From: Acidobacteriaceae bacterium TAA 166
GTDB lineage: Bacteria > Acidobacteriota > Terriglobia > Terriglobales > Acidobacteriaceae
Reading direction: 5' to 3'
Length of the DNA: 64,000 nt
Assembly: GCA_000421065.1 (NCBI GenBank)
Contig: ATWD01000001.1
Location: 3,526,001-3,590,000 of the forward strand
Shown: positions 8,173-16,972 of the stretch, piece by piece
Layout: every line of letters begins with the position of its first letter
How positions within the stretch are numbered: the first letter of the stretch is position 1
Notes under the pieces: model-generated
Told to the model about the DNA's origin: nothing
Databases searched by the model: none
The model's input: the letters and a program-made list of their open reading frames with translations, nothing else
Made by a program: the position numbers and the translations under genes

Positions 8173-9048
8173 ATGCTTCAGAGAGCTACAGAAATCGTAT
8201 TTGCAACCGACTTCTCCGACTCCAGCCACGCCGTGATCCCGACGGTTGCCCAGTGGGTCCACACGCTGGACGCAAAGCTGACGCTGCTTCATGTGTACAA
8301 CCCTGAGAAGACGTACTATCGCGAGGCCCAGGCGCTGCTGAAATCCTTCTTTGCCGAGGCGGACAACTATAAGCACTGCGAGCGAGTTCTGATCGCAGGC
8401 GATGTCTGCGAGGGAATTACCGCGTATTGCGAGCGACGCCCGAACATTCTGTTGATGCTTCCACCCAGCGATCTGACCGGTCTTCCACGGCCCTGGCATC
8501 GCTCGATGCGGGCTCGACTCATGCAGCGCCTCTCGGTGCCGATATGGACGCTTGGCCGCATCAATGTGGGTGACAGCGCGCCCTCGGCCGACCGTCACAT
8601 CGGCGTCTGGGTAGGCGATCCTGAGGAGGGGATGTCGCACGTGAGACAAGCGGCCGATTACGCGGCCGAGACCGGCGGAACGCTGCACCTGTTGCACGTG
8701 GTCGACGAGATCAACGAAGGCTCCATGCTCAAGCCGTTGCTCTCGAACGCCCCGATGGGCGAGGAAACTGCCGATGCCTGGCTGCGGGACGTCGCCGCGA
8801 CGATCGATCTCGATTGCAACGTCGAGATGCATGTTGCGCAGGGAAGGGTCTCGCGTGAGCTTCCGCAGCTGCTGCGCCGCAGCGGCGCGGACATGCTCGT
8901 CATCAGTCAGCAGAGCGCCGTCCACCCCAGCTGGATCGGGCCGGAGATCAATCCGGTCTTCCGCAAGTGCACGCTCAGCCTGATCTGCGTACCCTACTCT
9001 TCTCGATTTGAAGAGCTGCAGCGGCAGATGGCCGAATCCGCGGCTTAG
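8173..9048 (+). CDS. Tandem universal stress protein (UspA superfamily)
   Basis: This 291-residue protein has two Usp-like halves. The first begins TEIVFATDFSDSSHAVIPTV and contains KLTLLHVYNP. The second begins near residue 140 (HIGVWVGDPEEGMSHVRQAA) and contains GGTLHLLHVVDE. The ATP-binding G-2x-G-9x-G-S/T motif is not clear in the second half (MLVISQQSAVHPSWIGPEINPV), so nucleotide binding is doubtful. AGAAAGGAAA precedes the ATG at a good distance. It follows the bestrophin gene and is likely co-transcribed. I infer a cytoplasmic stress-response role from family membership alone. Confidence 0.8.
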   Translation: MLQRATEIVFATDFSDSSHAVIPTVAQWVHTLDAKLTLLHVYNPEKTYYREAQALLKSFFAEADNYKHCERVLIAGDVCEGITAYCERRPNILLMLPPSDLTGLPRPWHRSMRARLMQRLSVPIWTLGRINVGDSAPSADRHIGVWVGDPEEGMSHVRQAADYAAETGGTLHLLHVVDEINEGSMLKPLLSNAPMGEETADAWLRDVAATIDLDCNVEMHVAQGRVSRELPQLLRRSGADMLVISQQSAVHPSWIGPEINPVFRKCTLSLICVPYSSRFEELQRQMAESAA

Positions 9049-9049
9049 G

Positions 9050-9148
9050 GCGTATCGACAAATTCGAATCCCCGATTTGGGGAGGAAAGACGATGGCCAG
9101 TGGACCCCGCGCGGCAGCGCCCTGGCCTTTAAAAACAGGTCGATACGC
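9050..9148 (+). repeat. Interspersed palindromic repeat, short copy C, with 10-bp terminal inverted repeats
   Basis: A core at 9092-9127 (GATGGCCAGTGGACC ... GCGGCAGCGCCCTGG) belongs to the repeat family. It is bracketed by a perfect inverted repeat, GCGTATCGAC (9050-9059) and GTCGATACGC (9139-9148). A related GCGTATCGGCAAATTC sequence flanks copy D at 23928. A small hairpin, CCCCGATTTGGGG, lies between. Confidence 0.65.
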
Positions 9149-9212
9149 TCTAAAAGATTCGTTCTCCCAAGGCCGAAGAGTCCGCGCGAGCATCGATGAA
9201 TCTCATCCGCGC

Positions 9213-10265
9213 CTACGCCGGCATCGGTCCAACATACTGTTCCACCTTTTGCAGCAGGGCCAGTTTACGCGTGGGATCGAGAAAGCTCGCCTCTACCGCG
9301 TTGGCCGCCAGCTCCCTCATCTGCTCGAGCGTGAAGCCATAGCAGCTCTCGGCGAGGCAATACTCCCCGAGCAGATCGCTGCCAAACATGGGAGGATCGT
9401 CCGAGTTCAGCGTAACCATCAGCCCGGATTCGAAGTAGTCCTTCACCGGATGCTCGTCGAAGGCCTTGCAGCAGCCGGTTTTGATATTGCTGGTTACATT
9501 GATCTCAAGCGGAATCTGCTTTTGGGCCAGGATCTCGAGCAGCTCCGGATCATGCTGCGCCGCGAGCGCGTGCCCGATGCGTTCGGCGCCGATGTTGATC
9601 GCCGACCAGATGCTCTCCGGCCCCACCGACTCTCCCGCATGCGCCGTCAGCCGCAGCCCCGCGTCCCTGGCCTCTTTGTACAGATCTCGAAACTGATCCG
9701 CTGGACCGCGCGCCTCGTCCCCGCCGATCCCGATTCCCACGATGCTGGGATACCTCTTGCGCAGCTCGGCGGCCTTGCGAAAGACGCGCGCGCCCTCTTC
9801 CACGCCGAAGTGACGCACGGCATCGACGATCCAAAGCACCGTCGTGCCGAAATCTTTTTCGCCGCGCTCGCGGCCCCGTTCGATCGCCTCGACGTACGGC
9901 TCCACATCGGTCTTCTTCCAGTAGAAGATGATGCCGAACGAGACGTACACCTCCGCATGCACCACGCCCTGTCCGGCGAGCTCACGGATCATGTTGTAGG
10001 TGATCAGCTCGTAGTCCTCGGGCGTCTTGAGCCTCTCCGTGACAGCCTTGAAAGCCGTGAGGAAACCGAGAAAGTTCTCGTACCGATACAAACCCCTGGC
10101 GTCTTCAAGTGTCAGAGGAGAGGCTTCGTGGCGGCGAGAGAGCTCCACCAGAGTCTCCGGTTTGACCGTGCCTTCGAGATGAAGATGCAGCTCGGCTTTG
10201 GGCAGGCCGCGCAGCCATGCGGTTGTGTCCAGCACAGGGTCTTGTTTAAGTTCTCTTCGCGCCAT
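9213..10265 (-). CDS. add: Adenosine deaminase family protein (adenosine or aminodeoxyfutalosine deaminase)
   Basis: This 350-residue cytoplasmic amidohydrolase hydrolyses the 6-amino group of an adenine-containing nucleoside. Metal and catalytic motifs are all present: KAELHLHLEG near residue 27, LTAHAGES and IGHALAA in the middle, and LNSDDPPMFGSDL near 285. The SDDPPMF form differs from the classical NTDDP of E. coli Add and is found in bacterial homologues, some of which act on aminodeoxyfutalosine in the futalosine menaquinone pathway. The substrate is therefore left open. It is the second gene of an operon: the amino acid permease upstream ends nine bases before its ATG, and GAGG supplies the RBS. 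Confidence 0.85.
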   Translation of the reverse strand: MARRELKQDPVLDTTAWLRGLPKAELHLHLEGTVKPETLVELSRRHEASPLTLEDARGLYRYENFLGFLTAFKAVTERLKTPEDYELITYNMIRELAGQGVVHAEVYVSFGIIFYWKKTDVEPYVEAIERGRERGEKDFGTTVLWIVDAVRHFGVEEGARVFRKAAELRKRYPSIVGIGIGGDEARGPADQFRDLYKEARDAGLRLTAHAGESVGPESIWSAINIGAERIGHALAAQHDPELLEILAQKQIPLEINVTSNIKTGCCKAFDEHPVKDYFESGLMVTLNSDDPPMFGSDLLGEYCLAESCYGFTLEQMRELAANAVEASFLDPTRKLALLQKVEQYVGPMPA

Positions 10266-10274
10266 GCCTCTATC

Positions 10275-11858
10275 TTAGGCCTCGCGTGAATAAAACTCAC
10301 TCCGTTTACGGCTGTAGAAGAAGTAGACGAAGAGCCCCACCACGAGCCACACAAAGAAGCGCAGCCACGTCTTCACTGGAAGCCCCGCCATGAGCAGAAG
10401 ACAGAACGCCACGCTGAGCATAGGGATCACCGGCCCCAGCGGAACCCGGAAGCCACGATGGCGCTCCGGCTGTTTCGCGCGCAGCACCATCACGCCGATC
10501 GACACCAGAACGAAGGCGAACAGCGTTCCGATGTTCGACATCTCCGCGAACGTGCCTACGTCGAAGAGTCCCGCGGGAATCGCAACCAGGAAGCCCGCGA
10601 CCCACGTCGCGAAGGCCGGCGTGCGAAAGCGGGGATGCACCTTGCTGAAGGCCGCCGGCAGCAGGCCATCGCGCGACATCGCGAACCACACTCGAGCCTG
10701 ACCCAATTGAAAGACCAGGATCGACGAGACCATGCCCACGATTGCGCCCAGCAGCACTGCCAGCCGCACCCAGTGCAAGCTGTGTCCTCCCGGAGTCAGA
10801 GAGACCCGCTTCAGAGCATTCACCACGGGAGCCGCATCGCCCGCCACCGTCCGCCACGGCACCATGCCCGTCAGCACCACGGCCACGCCGATGTACAGGA
10901 TCGAGCAGACGATCAGTGTCGCCATGATTCCGATCGGCACATCCCTCTGCGGATTCCTGGTCTCCTCGCTGGCGGTCGAGACCGAGTCGAAGCCGATATA
11001 GGTGAAGAAGATGATCGATCCGCCTGCCAGCACTCCGCTCCATCCATTGGGAGAGAAGGGAACATAGTTGTCGGGATGAATAAAGCTGAGACCCGCGAAG
11101 ATGAAGGCCAGGATTGCCAGGATCTTCACCAGCACCATGATGTTGTTGGTGCGCGCGGACTCGCGAATGCCTCGCACTAATACGATCGTCAGTAAGAGCA
11201 CGATCAGGAACGCCGGAATATTGAAGCCCGCGTGCCATCCCGGGGGATAGATGTCATGTCCCTGCAGGTCCTGAAGGCCCAGCGGAAGATACGCCGGAGA
11301 GAGCCATTTGGGCGAGACGCGCAGTCCCATCCAGTCCATCAGATCGACGACGTGCGCGGCGAAGCCCACGCTCACGCTCATATTGCTGAAGGCGTACTCG
11401 AGGATGAGGTCCCAGCCGATGATCCACGCGATCAGCTCGCCCAGCGTCGCGTAGGTATAGGTATACGCCGACCCCGCGATGGGGATCATGCTCGCCAGCT
11501 CGGCATAACAGAGGCCTGTGAGAGCGCAGACGATCGCCACCAGCATCAGCGAGACCGCCAGCGCCGGCCCAGCCCCCGGCCTGCCCGCCACCGCTCCGCT
11601 GGTGTGGTGCATGAGGCCCACGATCAGGTCGATCACCGGTGAGTCCGACAGCTTGACCTCGGACGCAGGATTGCCGCCGATGGCCGTGCCAATCACCGTG
11701 AAGATCCCCGAGCCGATCACGGCGCCCACACCCAGAGCCGTGAGGCTCACTGGGCCGAGCGTCTTCCTCAGAGCGTGTTCCGGCCGCTCCGATTCCGAGA
11801 TCAGTTTGTCGATCGATTTGGTTTGAAAGATTTGCCTGGCCAGCGCCCAGCTCCTCAA
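10275..11858 (-). CDS. APC-superfamily amino acid permease (cationic amino acid transporter type)
   Basis: This roughly 527-residue protein has about twelve transmembrane segments. The opening after the soluble N-terminus, TLGPVSLTALGVGAVIGSGIFT, is the conserved first helix of the APC family. PIAGSAYTYTYATLGELIAW and STASEETRNPQRDVPIG are further family motifs, resembling YfnA/CAT transporters. The N-terminal TKSIDKLISES is also typical. A 30-residue loop between helices 1 and 2 is longer than usual. The start is uncertain: the longest frame uses a TTG at 11858, and GAGGAG lies just inside it, so translation may begin a few codons later. Together with the adenosine deaminase it forms a two-gene operon. 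The transported amino acid cannot be read from sequence. Confidence 0.85.
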   Translation of the reverse strand: MRSWALARQIFQTKSIDKLISESERPEHALRKTLGPVSLTALGVGAVIGSGIFTVIGTAIGGNPASEVKLSDSPVIDLIVGLMHHTSGAVAGRPGAGPALAVSLMLVAIVCALTGLCYAELASMIPIAGSAYTYTYATLGELIAWIIGWDLILEYAFSNMSVSVGFAAHVVDLMDWMGLRVSPKWLSPAYLPLGLQDLQGHDIYPPGWHAGFNIPAFLIVLLLTIVLVRGIRESARTNNIMVLVKILAILAFIFAGLSFIHPDNYVPFSPNGWSGVLAGGSIIFFTYIGFDSVSTASEETRNPQRDVPIGIMATLIVCSILYIGVAVVLTGMVPWRTVAGDAAPVVNALKRVSLTPGGHSLHWVRLAVLLGAIVGMVSSILVFQLGQARVWFAMSRDGLLPAAFSKVHPRFRTPAFATWVAGFLVAIPAGLFDVGTFAEMSNIGTLFAFVLVSIGVMVLRAKQPERHRGFRVPLGPVIPMLSVAFCLLLMAGLPVKTWLRFFVWLVVGLFVYFFYSRKRSEFYSREA

Positions 11859-11933
11859 ACAGAATTGTCCGGCAGAGTGGTCCCGGACTCGCCCGAGTTA
11901 CACGATACCAACGACTCATCGGGAGAGGAGCCA

Positions 11934-11975
11934 CTCTCCGGGCCGCACAGCGTTCCCGCCGCGCGGCCCGGAGAG
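11934..11975. terminator. Strong stem-loop, possible terminator of the 51-residue basic protein gene
   Basis: CTCTCCGGGCCGC (11934-11946) pairs perfectly with GCGGCCCGGAGAG (11963-11975) around a 16-base loop. No long T tract follows on either strand, so termination is plausible but not certain. Confidence 0.5.
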
Positions 11976-11990
11976 CCTCATCAAAGCAAA

Positions 11991-12146
11991 TTAGCGCTTG
12001 GACTGACCGCGAGACATCTTGCGGACCTTGGCCTTGTTCGCACCGCGAGGAGTCGTGCGCTTTCCCTTCGGCGCAGTCTTTTTGCGTGCCGCGCGCTTAA
12101 CCTTCTTGCGCTCAATCTTGTCGGTAATGCTCTTGGTATTTGCCAT
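11991..12146 (-). CDS. Very basic 51-residue protein
   Basis: This short open frame lies between the helicase and the permease. It starts at an ATG (12144-12146) and ends with TAA at 11991-11993. The product begins MANTKSITDKIERKKVKRAA and ends KMSRGQSKR; about two fifths of its residues are Lys or Arg and there is no Cys, so it looks nucleic-acid binding. Codons are GC-rich in the third position like the neighbours. A GAGAG lies upstream on the minus strand, and a strong stem-loop follows the stop. Size and charge recall small ribosome- or nucleoid-associated proteins, but I do not recognise the family and give no function. Confidence 0.7.
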   Translation of the reverse strand: MANTKSITDKIERKKVKRAARKKTAPKGKRTTPRGANKAKVRKMSRGQSKR

Positions 12147-12203
12147 CAGTGCTTGCCAATCTCTCTATAAAGGATAAGTTTTTCGAGGAAACCCGAGGAA
12201 ACT

Positions 12204-15092
12204 TTAGAGGCGCTCCAGCTGGGCAAACCTCTCCACCAGCTTCTTCACGCCATGCTGTTGAAATTGTACTGTAATCTTGGCGTCGTCCCCATCTCCTTCG
12301 CGACGAAACACCGTCCCTTCGCCGTATTTCGGGTGCCGGACCCTCGTTCCCTGCTTCAGGCCCGTCTTTCCCGTCGGCTCGGGAACGTCCAGCTTCGGAC
12401 GAGCGGACTTCACCGGCGGCCTCTGGCCCCGAGCGGCGAAGAAGCTTGCAATATTGTCGAGCGAGCCCGAGCCTCCACTCGTCGGACGCCCTTCCGCACG
12501 CTGGCGCGAGGCGGCCGACCGATTCTCACCGCTCTGGTCTTCATCTTCATAGCTCCAGTGACGCTCACCCTCCTCGGCCCCGCGACCGAAGCGGTTGGCC
12601 TTCGGATACGGCGTTGAATAGAGGTTGCTATAGTCTCCCGTGAACTGCGGCCGCGCCGACGGACTGCCTAAGTCCTCTACCAGCCGCGACGGAACCTCCT
12701 CGAGGAAGCGCGAGGCGACGCTCGCCTCGGGCGAATCGTTGCCATAACGCCGACGATACCGCGCCCGCGTCATCACCAGCGTATCCATCGCGCGCGTCAT
12801 GCCCACATAGCAGAGCCGCCGCTCTTCTTCGAGGCCCGAGGGGTCCATCATGGTGCGTGCGCTCGGGAACAGGCCCTCTTCCATGCCGGTCAGGAATACC
12901 AGAGGGAATTCAAGGCCCTTCGCCGCGTGCAGCGTCATCAGCGTCACCTTGGCCTCGGCCGAGTACTGATCGGCATCGCTGGCCAGCGCCGCATGATCGA
13001 GAAACTCATCCAGCATCTCGCCGCGCTCTTCCGCGTCCTGCGCCGCGTTGGCAAGCTCCTTCAGGTTCTCGATGCGCGAGAAGGCCTCGGGGGTTCCCTC
13101 GTCTTCAAGCGAGCGGATATAGCCGCTGCGTTCATTGATGAACTTGATGATCTCGGGCAGCGTGGCCTTGCCTCCGGGCGAACGAAACGCCGGACGCTCG
13201 GAAGGCGCGGTTGAGCGCTCCAGGGGGGAGGTGTCTCGCTGAGAAGATCTAGACTCGGCGTTCCGTCTGTCCAGAGAAGAGGCGCCCTCCTGAGCGGGGC
13301 GGAACGGAGTCGAAGGATCGGCGGTTCTTCCGCCGCGTCCCTTTGATTGCGAGCTGGACTTCGACACCACCGGAGCAAACGGATTGAAGCTCACCGCATC
13401 GATCCCATGCTGTTCATCGGAGTCCTGCGCATTCTCGGCCGCGAGCGTCGAGATCTCCTGGCTTGGTCCAAACTCGAAGGCGAAGTTGAAGCTGGTATCG
13501 AACTCCTGGCTGTCGTCCTGATCTGGTTCGGCGACTTCGGAGATTTTTTCTTCCGGTGCGGCGGCAAACTCCGAGACTTCGAACGACGTATCATCGCTCG
13601 CTTCGTCGGTCTCATTGACATCGTCCACGAGCTTCTCGGAGAACCCGGGGCCTAACATGGCGCGAGCATCTTCGATCAGCCTGCGGAATCCTTCGAGCGC
13701 ATTGATCGTCCGCTGCGGCAGCAGACGATCTTCCATCGCGCGCGCCATGGCATCCCACGTACTCATACCCGAGGACAGCGCCATGCGCTCCAGCGTCTCC
13801 ATCGTCGTCTTGCCGATGCCGCGGGCCGGCGAGTTCACCACGCGCCCGAGCGCGATCGAATCATGCGGATTCATCACCAGCTTCAGGTAGCTCAGCAGGT
13901 CCTTCACCTCGGCGCGGTCGTAGAAGCTGAACCCGCCGACCATGTGGTACTGGATCTGATAGCGGCGCAGCGCCTCTTCGATCAGCCGCGACTGCGAGTT
14001 GGTTCGGTAGAGCACGGCGCATCGCGGCTCGTCCTGCTGCTGCCCGGCCTCGCGCAGATAGATGCGAATGCGGTCGGCGACGAACAGGGCTTCGTTCTCG
14101 CCGTCGGGAGCCTCGTAGTATCCGATCAGCGAGCCGCCCTCGCGCGAGGTCCACAGGTTCTTGCCCTTGCGCTGCGTATTCTGCGCCACCACCGTGCTTG
14201 CGCCTTCGAGGATCACCTGCGTGGAACGATAGTTCTGCTCCAGGCGGATCGTCTTGCCGTTGGGAAAATCTTTTTCGAAGTCGAGGATGTTCTTGATGTC
14301 GGCGCCACGCCAGCTGTAGATCGACTGGTCTTCATCGCCTACCACGCAGACGTTCTTCTCAGAGCCTGCGAGCAGCTTCATCAGCTCGTACTGCGGTCGA
14401 TTGGTGTCCTGGTACTCGTCGATCATCACGTAGCGAAAGCGGCGGTTGTATCGCTCACGCACCTCGGTGGAGGACCTGAAGAGCCGCACGGTCTCGAGCA
14501 GAAGATCGTCGAAGTCCATCGCGTTCGCCTTGGCCAGCTCCTTGCGATAGATCTCGAAGATGTGCGCGATCTTCTCTTCCATGGGATTGGTCGAGGCCAG
14601 GAAGTATTCCTGCGGGTCGATCATGTGATTCTTCGCCCAGCTGATTCTTCCCAGCGCGACCCTAGGCTTCAGGCTCTTGTCATCGATGCCGAGTCTTTTT
14701 AACGCGGACTTCACGACGGCCTGCTGGTCCTGCTCGTCGTAGATCGCGAAGCTCTTCGTCAACCCCACGCCGTTCACGCGCAGCGCTTCGATGTCGCGGC
14801 GCAGCACGCGCACGCAGAAGCTGTGGAAGGTGGCGAGCAGAGGTTTGGCCAGCGTGCTGTGGCCGAGGATCTTCGTGACGCGCTCTTCCATCTCCTTCGC
14901 GGCCTTGTTGGTGAAGGTGACGGCGAGGATGGAGTCGGCAGCCACGCCGCGCTCTTCGATCAGGTAGGCGATGCGATGCGTGACCACGCGGGTCTTGCCG
15001 CTGCCCGCGCCCGCCAGCAGCAGCACGGGTCCATCCACGGTGCGAATCCCCTCTTGCTGCTGAGGATTCATATTTTCGAGAAGACGACTCAA
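12204..15092 (-). CDS. UvrD/PcrA-type superfamily 1 DNA helicase with large internal insertion
   Basis: This 962-residue ATP-dependent 3'-5' DNA helicase is longer than PcrA (about 720-750). Walker A is AGAGSGKT at residues 27-34. Motif Ia VTFTNKAAKEME, motif II DEYQDTNRPQ, motif III GDEDQSIYSWRGA, motif IV LEQNYRST, motif V TLMTLHAAKGLEF and motif VI YVGMTRA are all intact. Residues about 479-640 form an acidic, then Ser/Arg-rich, low-complexity insertion in the 2B region. The C-terminus (RVRHPKYGEGTVFRREGDG) is a Tudor-like PcrA tail that binds RNA polymerase in other species. The TTG start gives MSRLLENMNPQQ, matching the usual PcrA N-terminus. It acts in repair and replication-transcription conflict. 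Confidence 0.9.
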   Translation of the reverse strand: MSRLLENMNPQQQEGIRTVDGPVLLLAGAGSGKTRVVTHRIAYLIEERGVAADSILAVTFTNKAAKEMEERVTKILGHSTLAKPLLATFHSFCVRVLRRDIEALRVNGVGLTKSFAIYDEQDQQAVVKSALKRLGIDDKSLKPRVALGRISWAKNHMIDPQEYFLASTNPMEEKIAHIFEIYRKELAKANAMDFDDLLLETVRLFRSSTEVRERYNRRFRYVMIDEYQDTNRPQYELMKLLAGSEKNVCVVGDEDQSIYSWRGADIKNILDFEKDFPNGKTIRLEQNYRSTQVILEGASTVVAQNTQRKGKNLWTSREGGSLIGYYEAPDGENEALFVADRIRIYLREAGQQQDEPRCAVLYRTNSQSRLIEEALRRYQIQYHMVGGFSFYDRAEVKDLLSYLKLVMNPHDSIALGRVVNSPARGIGKTTMETLERMALSSGMSTWDAMARAMEDRLLPQRTINALEGFRRLIEDARAMLGPGFSEKLVDDVNETDEASDDTSFEVSEFAAAPEEKISEVAEPDQDDSQEFDTSFNFAFEFGPSQEISTLAAENAQDSDEQHGIDAVSFNPFAPVVSKSSSQSKGRGGRTADPSTPFRPAQEGASSLDRRNAESRSSQRDTSPLERSTAPSERPAFRSPGGKATLPEIIKFINERSGYIRSLEDEGTPEAFSRIENLKELANAAQDAEERGEMLDEFLDHAALASDADQYSAEAKVTLMTLHAAKGLEFPLVFLTGMEEGLFPSARTMMDPSGLEEERRLCYVGMTRAMDTLVMTRARYRRRYGNDSPEASVASRFLEEVPSRLVEDLGSPSARPQFTGDYSNLYSTPYPKANRFGRGAEEGERHWSYEDEDQSGENRSAASRQRAEGRPTSGGSGSLDNIASFFAARGQRPPVKSARPKLDVPEPTGKTGLKQGTRVRHPKYGEGTVFRREGDGDDAKITVQFQQHGVKKLVERFAQLERL

Positions 15093-15298
15093 TGCAATTA
15101 CGCTCCGGTTTCAATTTTAACCTTCGTGTCGCATTCGCATCTTCCACACGCGTTTCGTCCCTGTCTTTCAGCGGTTCGTCACTTCGTGAAGTCCAACGGA
15201 ACTTCTTCGAGTCCAATGCGTATCGACTCATGAAGGGGCCTCTGAACCATGGCAGAGAGCTCCGTCGGAAGTGAACGCAGTACAACCGGGAGATATAT

Positions 15299-15637
15299 AT
15301 GAGCTATCGCAAATTTGTTGCCGCTGTCGTCGTCGTCGCCGCCTCGTTGATTGCATCGCCTGCTGTCCATGCCGCTTCCAGCGTGCATGCGCCGGTTCAT
15401 GCGATGTTCAGCAAGTCGAAGACGATCAAGATCTCGATCACGAACGACACCTCGGCACCCATGGAGCTGAAGGCTGGAGAGCAGGTCATCACGGTCGATG
15501 CGAACAAGACCACCACGGTGAACCTGACGTCAGGCACTCGCATCGTCTACAACACGGGGAACAGCCTGCATGAGGCTGGATCGCTGGTCGCCGAGGTCAC
15601 GAACCAGTTGAATGGGGCGACGATCCACATCAAGTAA
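15299..15637 (+). CDS. Small secreted protein of unknown function
   Basis: This 112-residue protein has a clear signal peptide (KFVAAVVVVAASLIASPAVHA). The mature part of about 85 residues looks beta-rich (TIKISITNDTSAPMELKAGE, TVNLTSGTRIVYNTG). GGGAG precedes the ATG by seven bases. It is divergent from the helicase gene and convergent with the next gene. It has no Cys and no recognisable domain. Small exported proteins of this style are common in Acidobacteriaceae, but I know of no assigned function. Confidence 0.7.
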   Translation: MSYRKFVAAVVVVAASLIASPAVHAASSVHAPVHAMFSKSKTIKISITNDTSAPMELKAGEQVITVDANKTTTVNLTSGTRIVYNTGNSLHEAGSLVAEVTNQLNGATIHIK

Positions 15638-15658
15638 CGATCTCTTGTCTTCGAACAT

Positions 15659-16438
15659 TCAAGGTTGATCCTCAACATCCCGGTCTTTGAGGCGGCGTCC
15701 TTCGTTCAGGGGCATCGCCTCAAGGACCGCATCGTTTAATACGTCAGGTTCTGCGCCTAATACGCCGGGCTCTGCGCCGGCTCGGTCTTCGGGGGAGCCG
15801 GGGAGAGGCTTGAGGCCGAGGTGTTCTGCGAGGGCGTGGATCAGGGCTCCGGCGACTGGTCTGGAGAGCGGGCGGGGTGGGGGTGCTGAAGGAGTGAAGT
15901 CTTCGGTGGGCGGGGCCTGGGGGGTGGGTGCGAGGGGGACCTGCGCGGTTGCGAAGACGGCTTCGCTGGTTTCGAGCATGGTCTCCGGGGCTGGCTCTGG
16001 CTGAGGCTCTGGCTTTGGCCGTGGCTGGGGTGCAGGGGTCTCTTCCGGGGCGGTTGAGGTGGAGTGCAGTTCGGGCTGTTGGGGCTTGCGGGACTGGCGC
16101 TGGTGCTCGGCGAGGTTGGTGTGCGCGGTCTGGAGGGCGTAGAGCAGGAGTCCGGCGCGGCGAAGGTCGATGTCGTTGGAGGCGATGCGGGCTATGACGG
16201 CTCCGAGAGCCTGCTGGAGTTCAGCGCGGGAGTTGGGGGCGGGGATGGAGAAGGTGGCCTGGCGGGCGCGGCGATGGCGGAGGTCGGCGGCGGGGCGGCG
16301 GGTCTGGTGGTGGTAGTAGCAGAAGCTCTCGCCGCGCAGGGCGGGCGAGCCGCAGCGGTGGTGGTCCGGGTTCACGTGACGGCAGCGGAGCGTGGTGGGT
16401 GTGGACTGGTCCGGGATTTCGATGTGGTCTATCTGCAT
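15659..16438 (-). CDS. Lineage-specific protein with N-terminal Cys/His motif and Pro-rich tail
   Basis: This 259-residue protein begins MQIDHIEIPDQS. A likely metal-binding cluster, CRHVNPDHHRCGSP followed by FCYYHH, lies at about 19-44. A helical segment (about 70-115, DIDLRRAGLLLYALQTAHTN) follows, then a long Pro/Ala/Glu-rich region of low complexity. The CxHxxxxHxCG...CxYH arrangement resembles a small zinc knuckle. GGGAG lies six bases before the ATG. The upstream region carries the conserved leader element and a terminator. A truncated copy of its leader plus the first dozen codons is found at 19122-19275, which shows that this locus has been duplicated. I do not recognise a named function. 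Confidence 0.65.
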   Translation of the reverse strand: MQIDHIEIPDQSTPTTLRCRHVNPDHHRCGSPALRGESFCYYHHQTRRPAADLRHRRARQATFSIPAPNSRAELQQALGAVIARIASNDIDLRRAGLLLYALQTAHTNLAEHQRQSRKPQQPELHSTSTAPEETPAPQPRPKPEPQPEPAPETMLETSEAVFATAQVPLAPTPQAPPTEDFTPSAPPPRPLSRPVAGALIHALAEHLGLKPLPGSPEDRAGAEPGVLGAEPDVLNDAVLEAMPLNEGRRLKDRDVEDQP

Positions 16439-16449
16439 GGTGGGGCTCC

Positions 16450-16503
16450 CTAGGTTATTTTTTGTACAAAGTCTTCAAAAGAAAAGACCTGAGTCCGGAC
16501 TTC
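16450..16503 (-). promoter_or_regulatory. Conserved leader element (copy 2 of 3)
   Basis: Read on the minus strand it is GAAGTCCGGACTCAGGTC, TTTTGAAGACTTTG, ACAAAAAATAACC, then GGGAG and the start codon at 16438. It matches the leaders at 477-525 and 19169-19222. Confidence 0.6.
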
Positions 16504-16547
16504 GTGGACGCTGGTCTTCGATTGGGTGAAGATTTTTGAGGAAAGGG

Positions 16548-16574
16548 AAAGGCCCGGCTTTTGGCCGGGCCTTT
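16548..16574. terminator. Bidirectional terminator-like hairpin
   Basis: AAAGGCCCGGC and GCCGGGCCTTT flank a five-base loop. The A and T runs on the two sides would allow termination in both directions. A near copy stands at 19246-19271, in the same position relative to the leader element. Confidence 0.65.
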
Positions 16575-16972
16575 GGGTATCTCTCCCTATTTCAAGGCTA
16601 GCAGGGGGTGTCAAGAAGATGGGGGTGAGATGCAGCCAAACGGCGCGTCTTTGCTGGAGATTCGCGGGTGCCGGGCTTCTTTGTTTTGGCGAAGATTTTG
16701 GGCGGTGCGGGAAGGGGGGATCGAGTCGTTTCGGCCTTCGCCTTCACTCCGGCCTTCGGCAGAGTGGAACCCACTTAGCCGCCTTCGGCAGCGAAGATGG
16801 GGCAGCCGAGTAACTCACACCCAATAGTCTGTTGTTCTCGAAAAGAGGAAGACTTCGTCTTCGGAGGCTCCCCGTCGAGGAGCTGGACCGATGATGCCTT
16901 GCGATGGATGATCGACGACTGCGCGGAAGCTGAGCCGATGGATCGAATGCGCCATCGGCTCAGCGGTGGGAT

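Larger units (their letters stand above)
16439..16972. other. Gene-free interval with leader element and hairpin
   Basis: This 534-base gap contains the leader element (16450-16503), a bidirectional hairpin (16548-16574) and, at about 16740-16800, a segment rich in CTTCGGCAG motifs. TTCACTCC-GCCTTCGGCAGAG there recurs in similar form at 33424-33451. No credible coding frame is seen. Confidence 0.55.
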
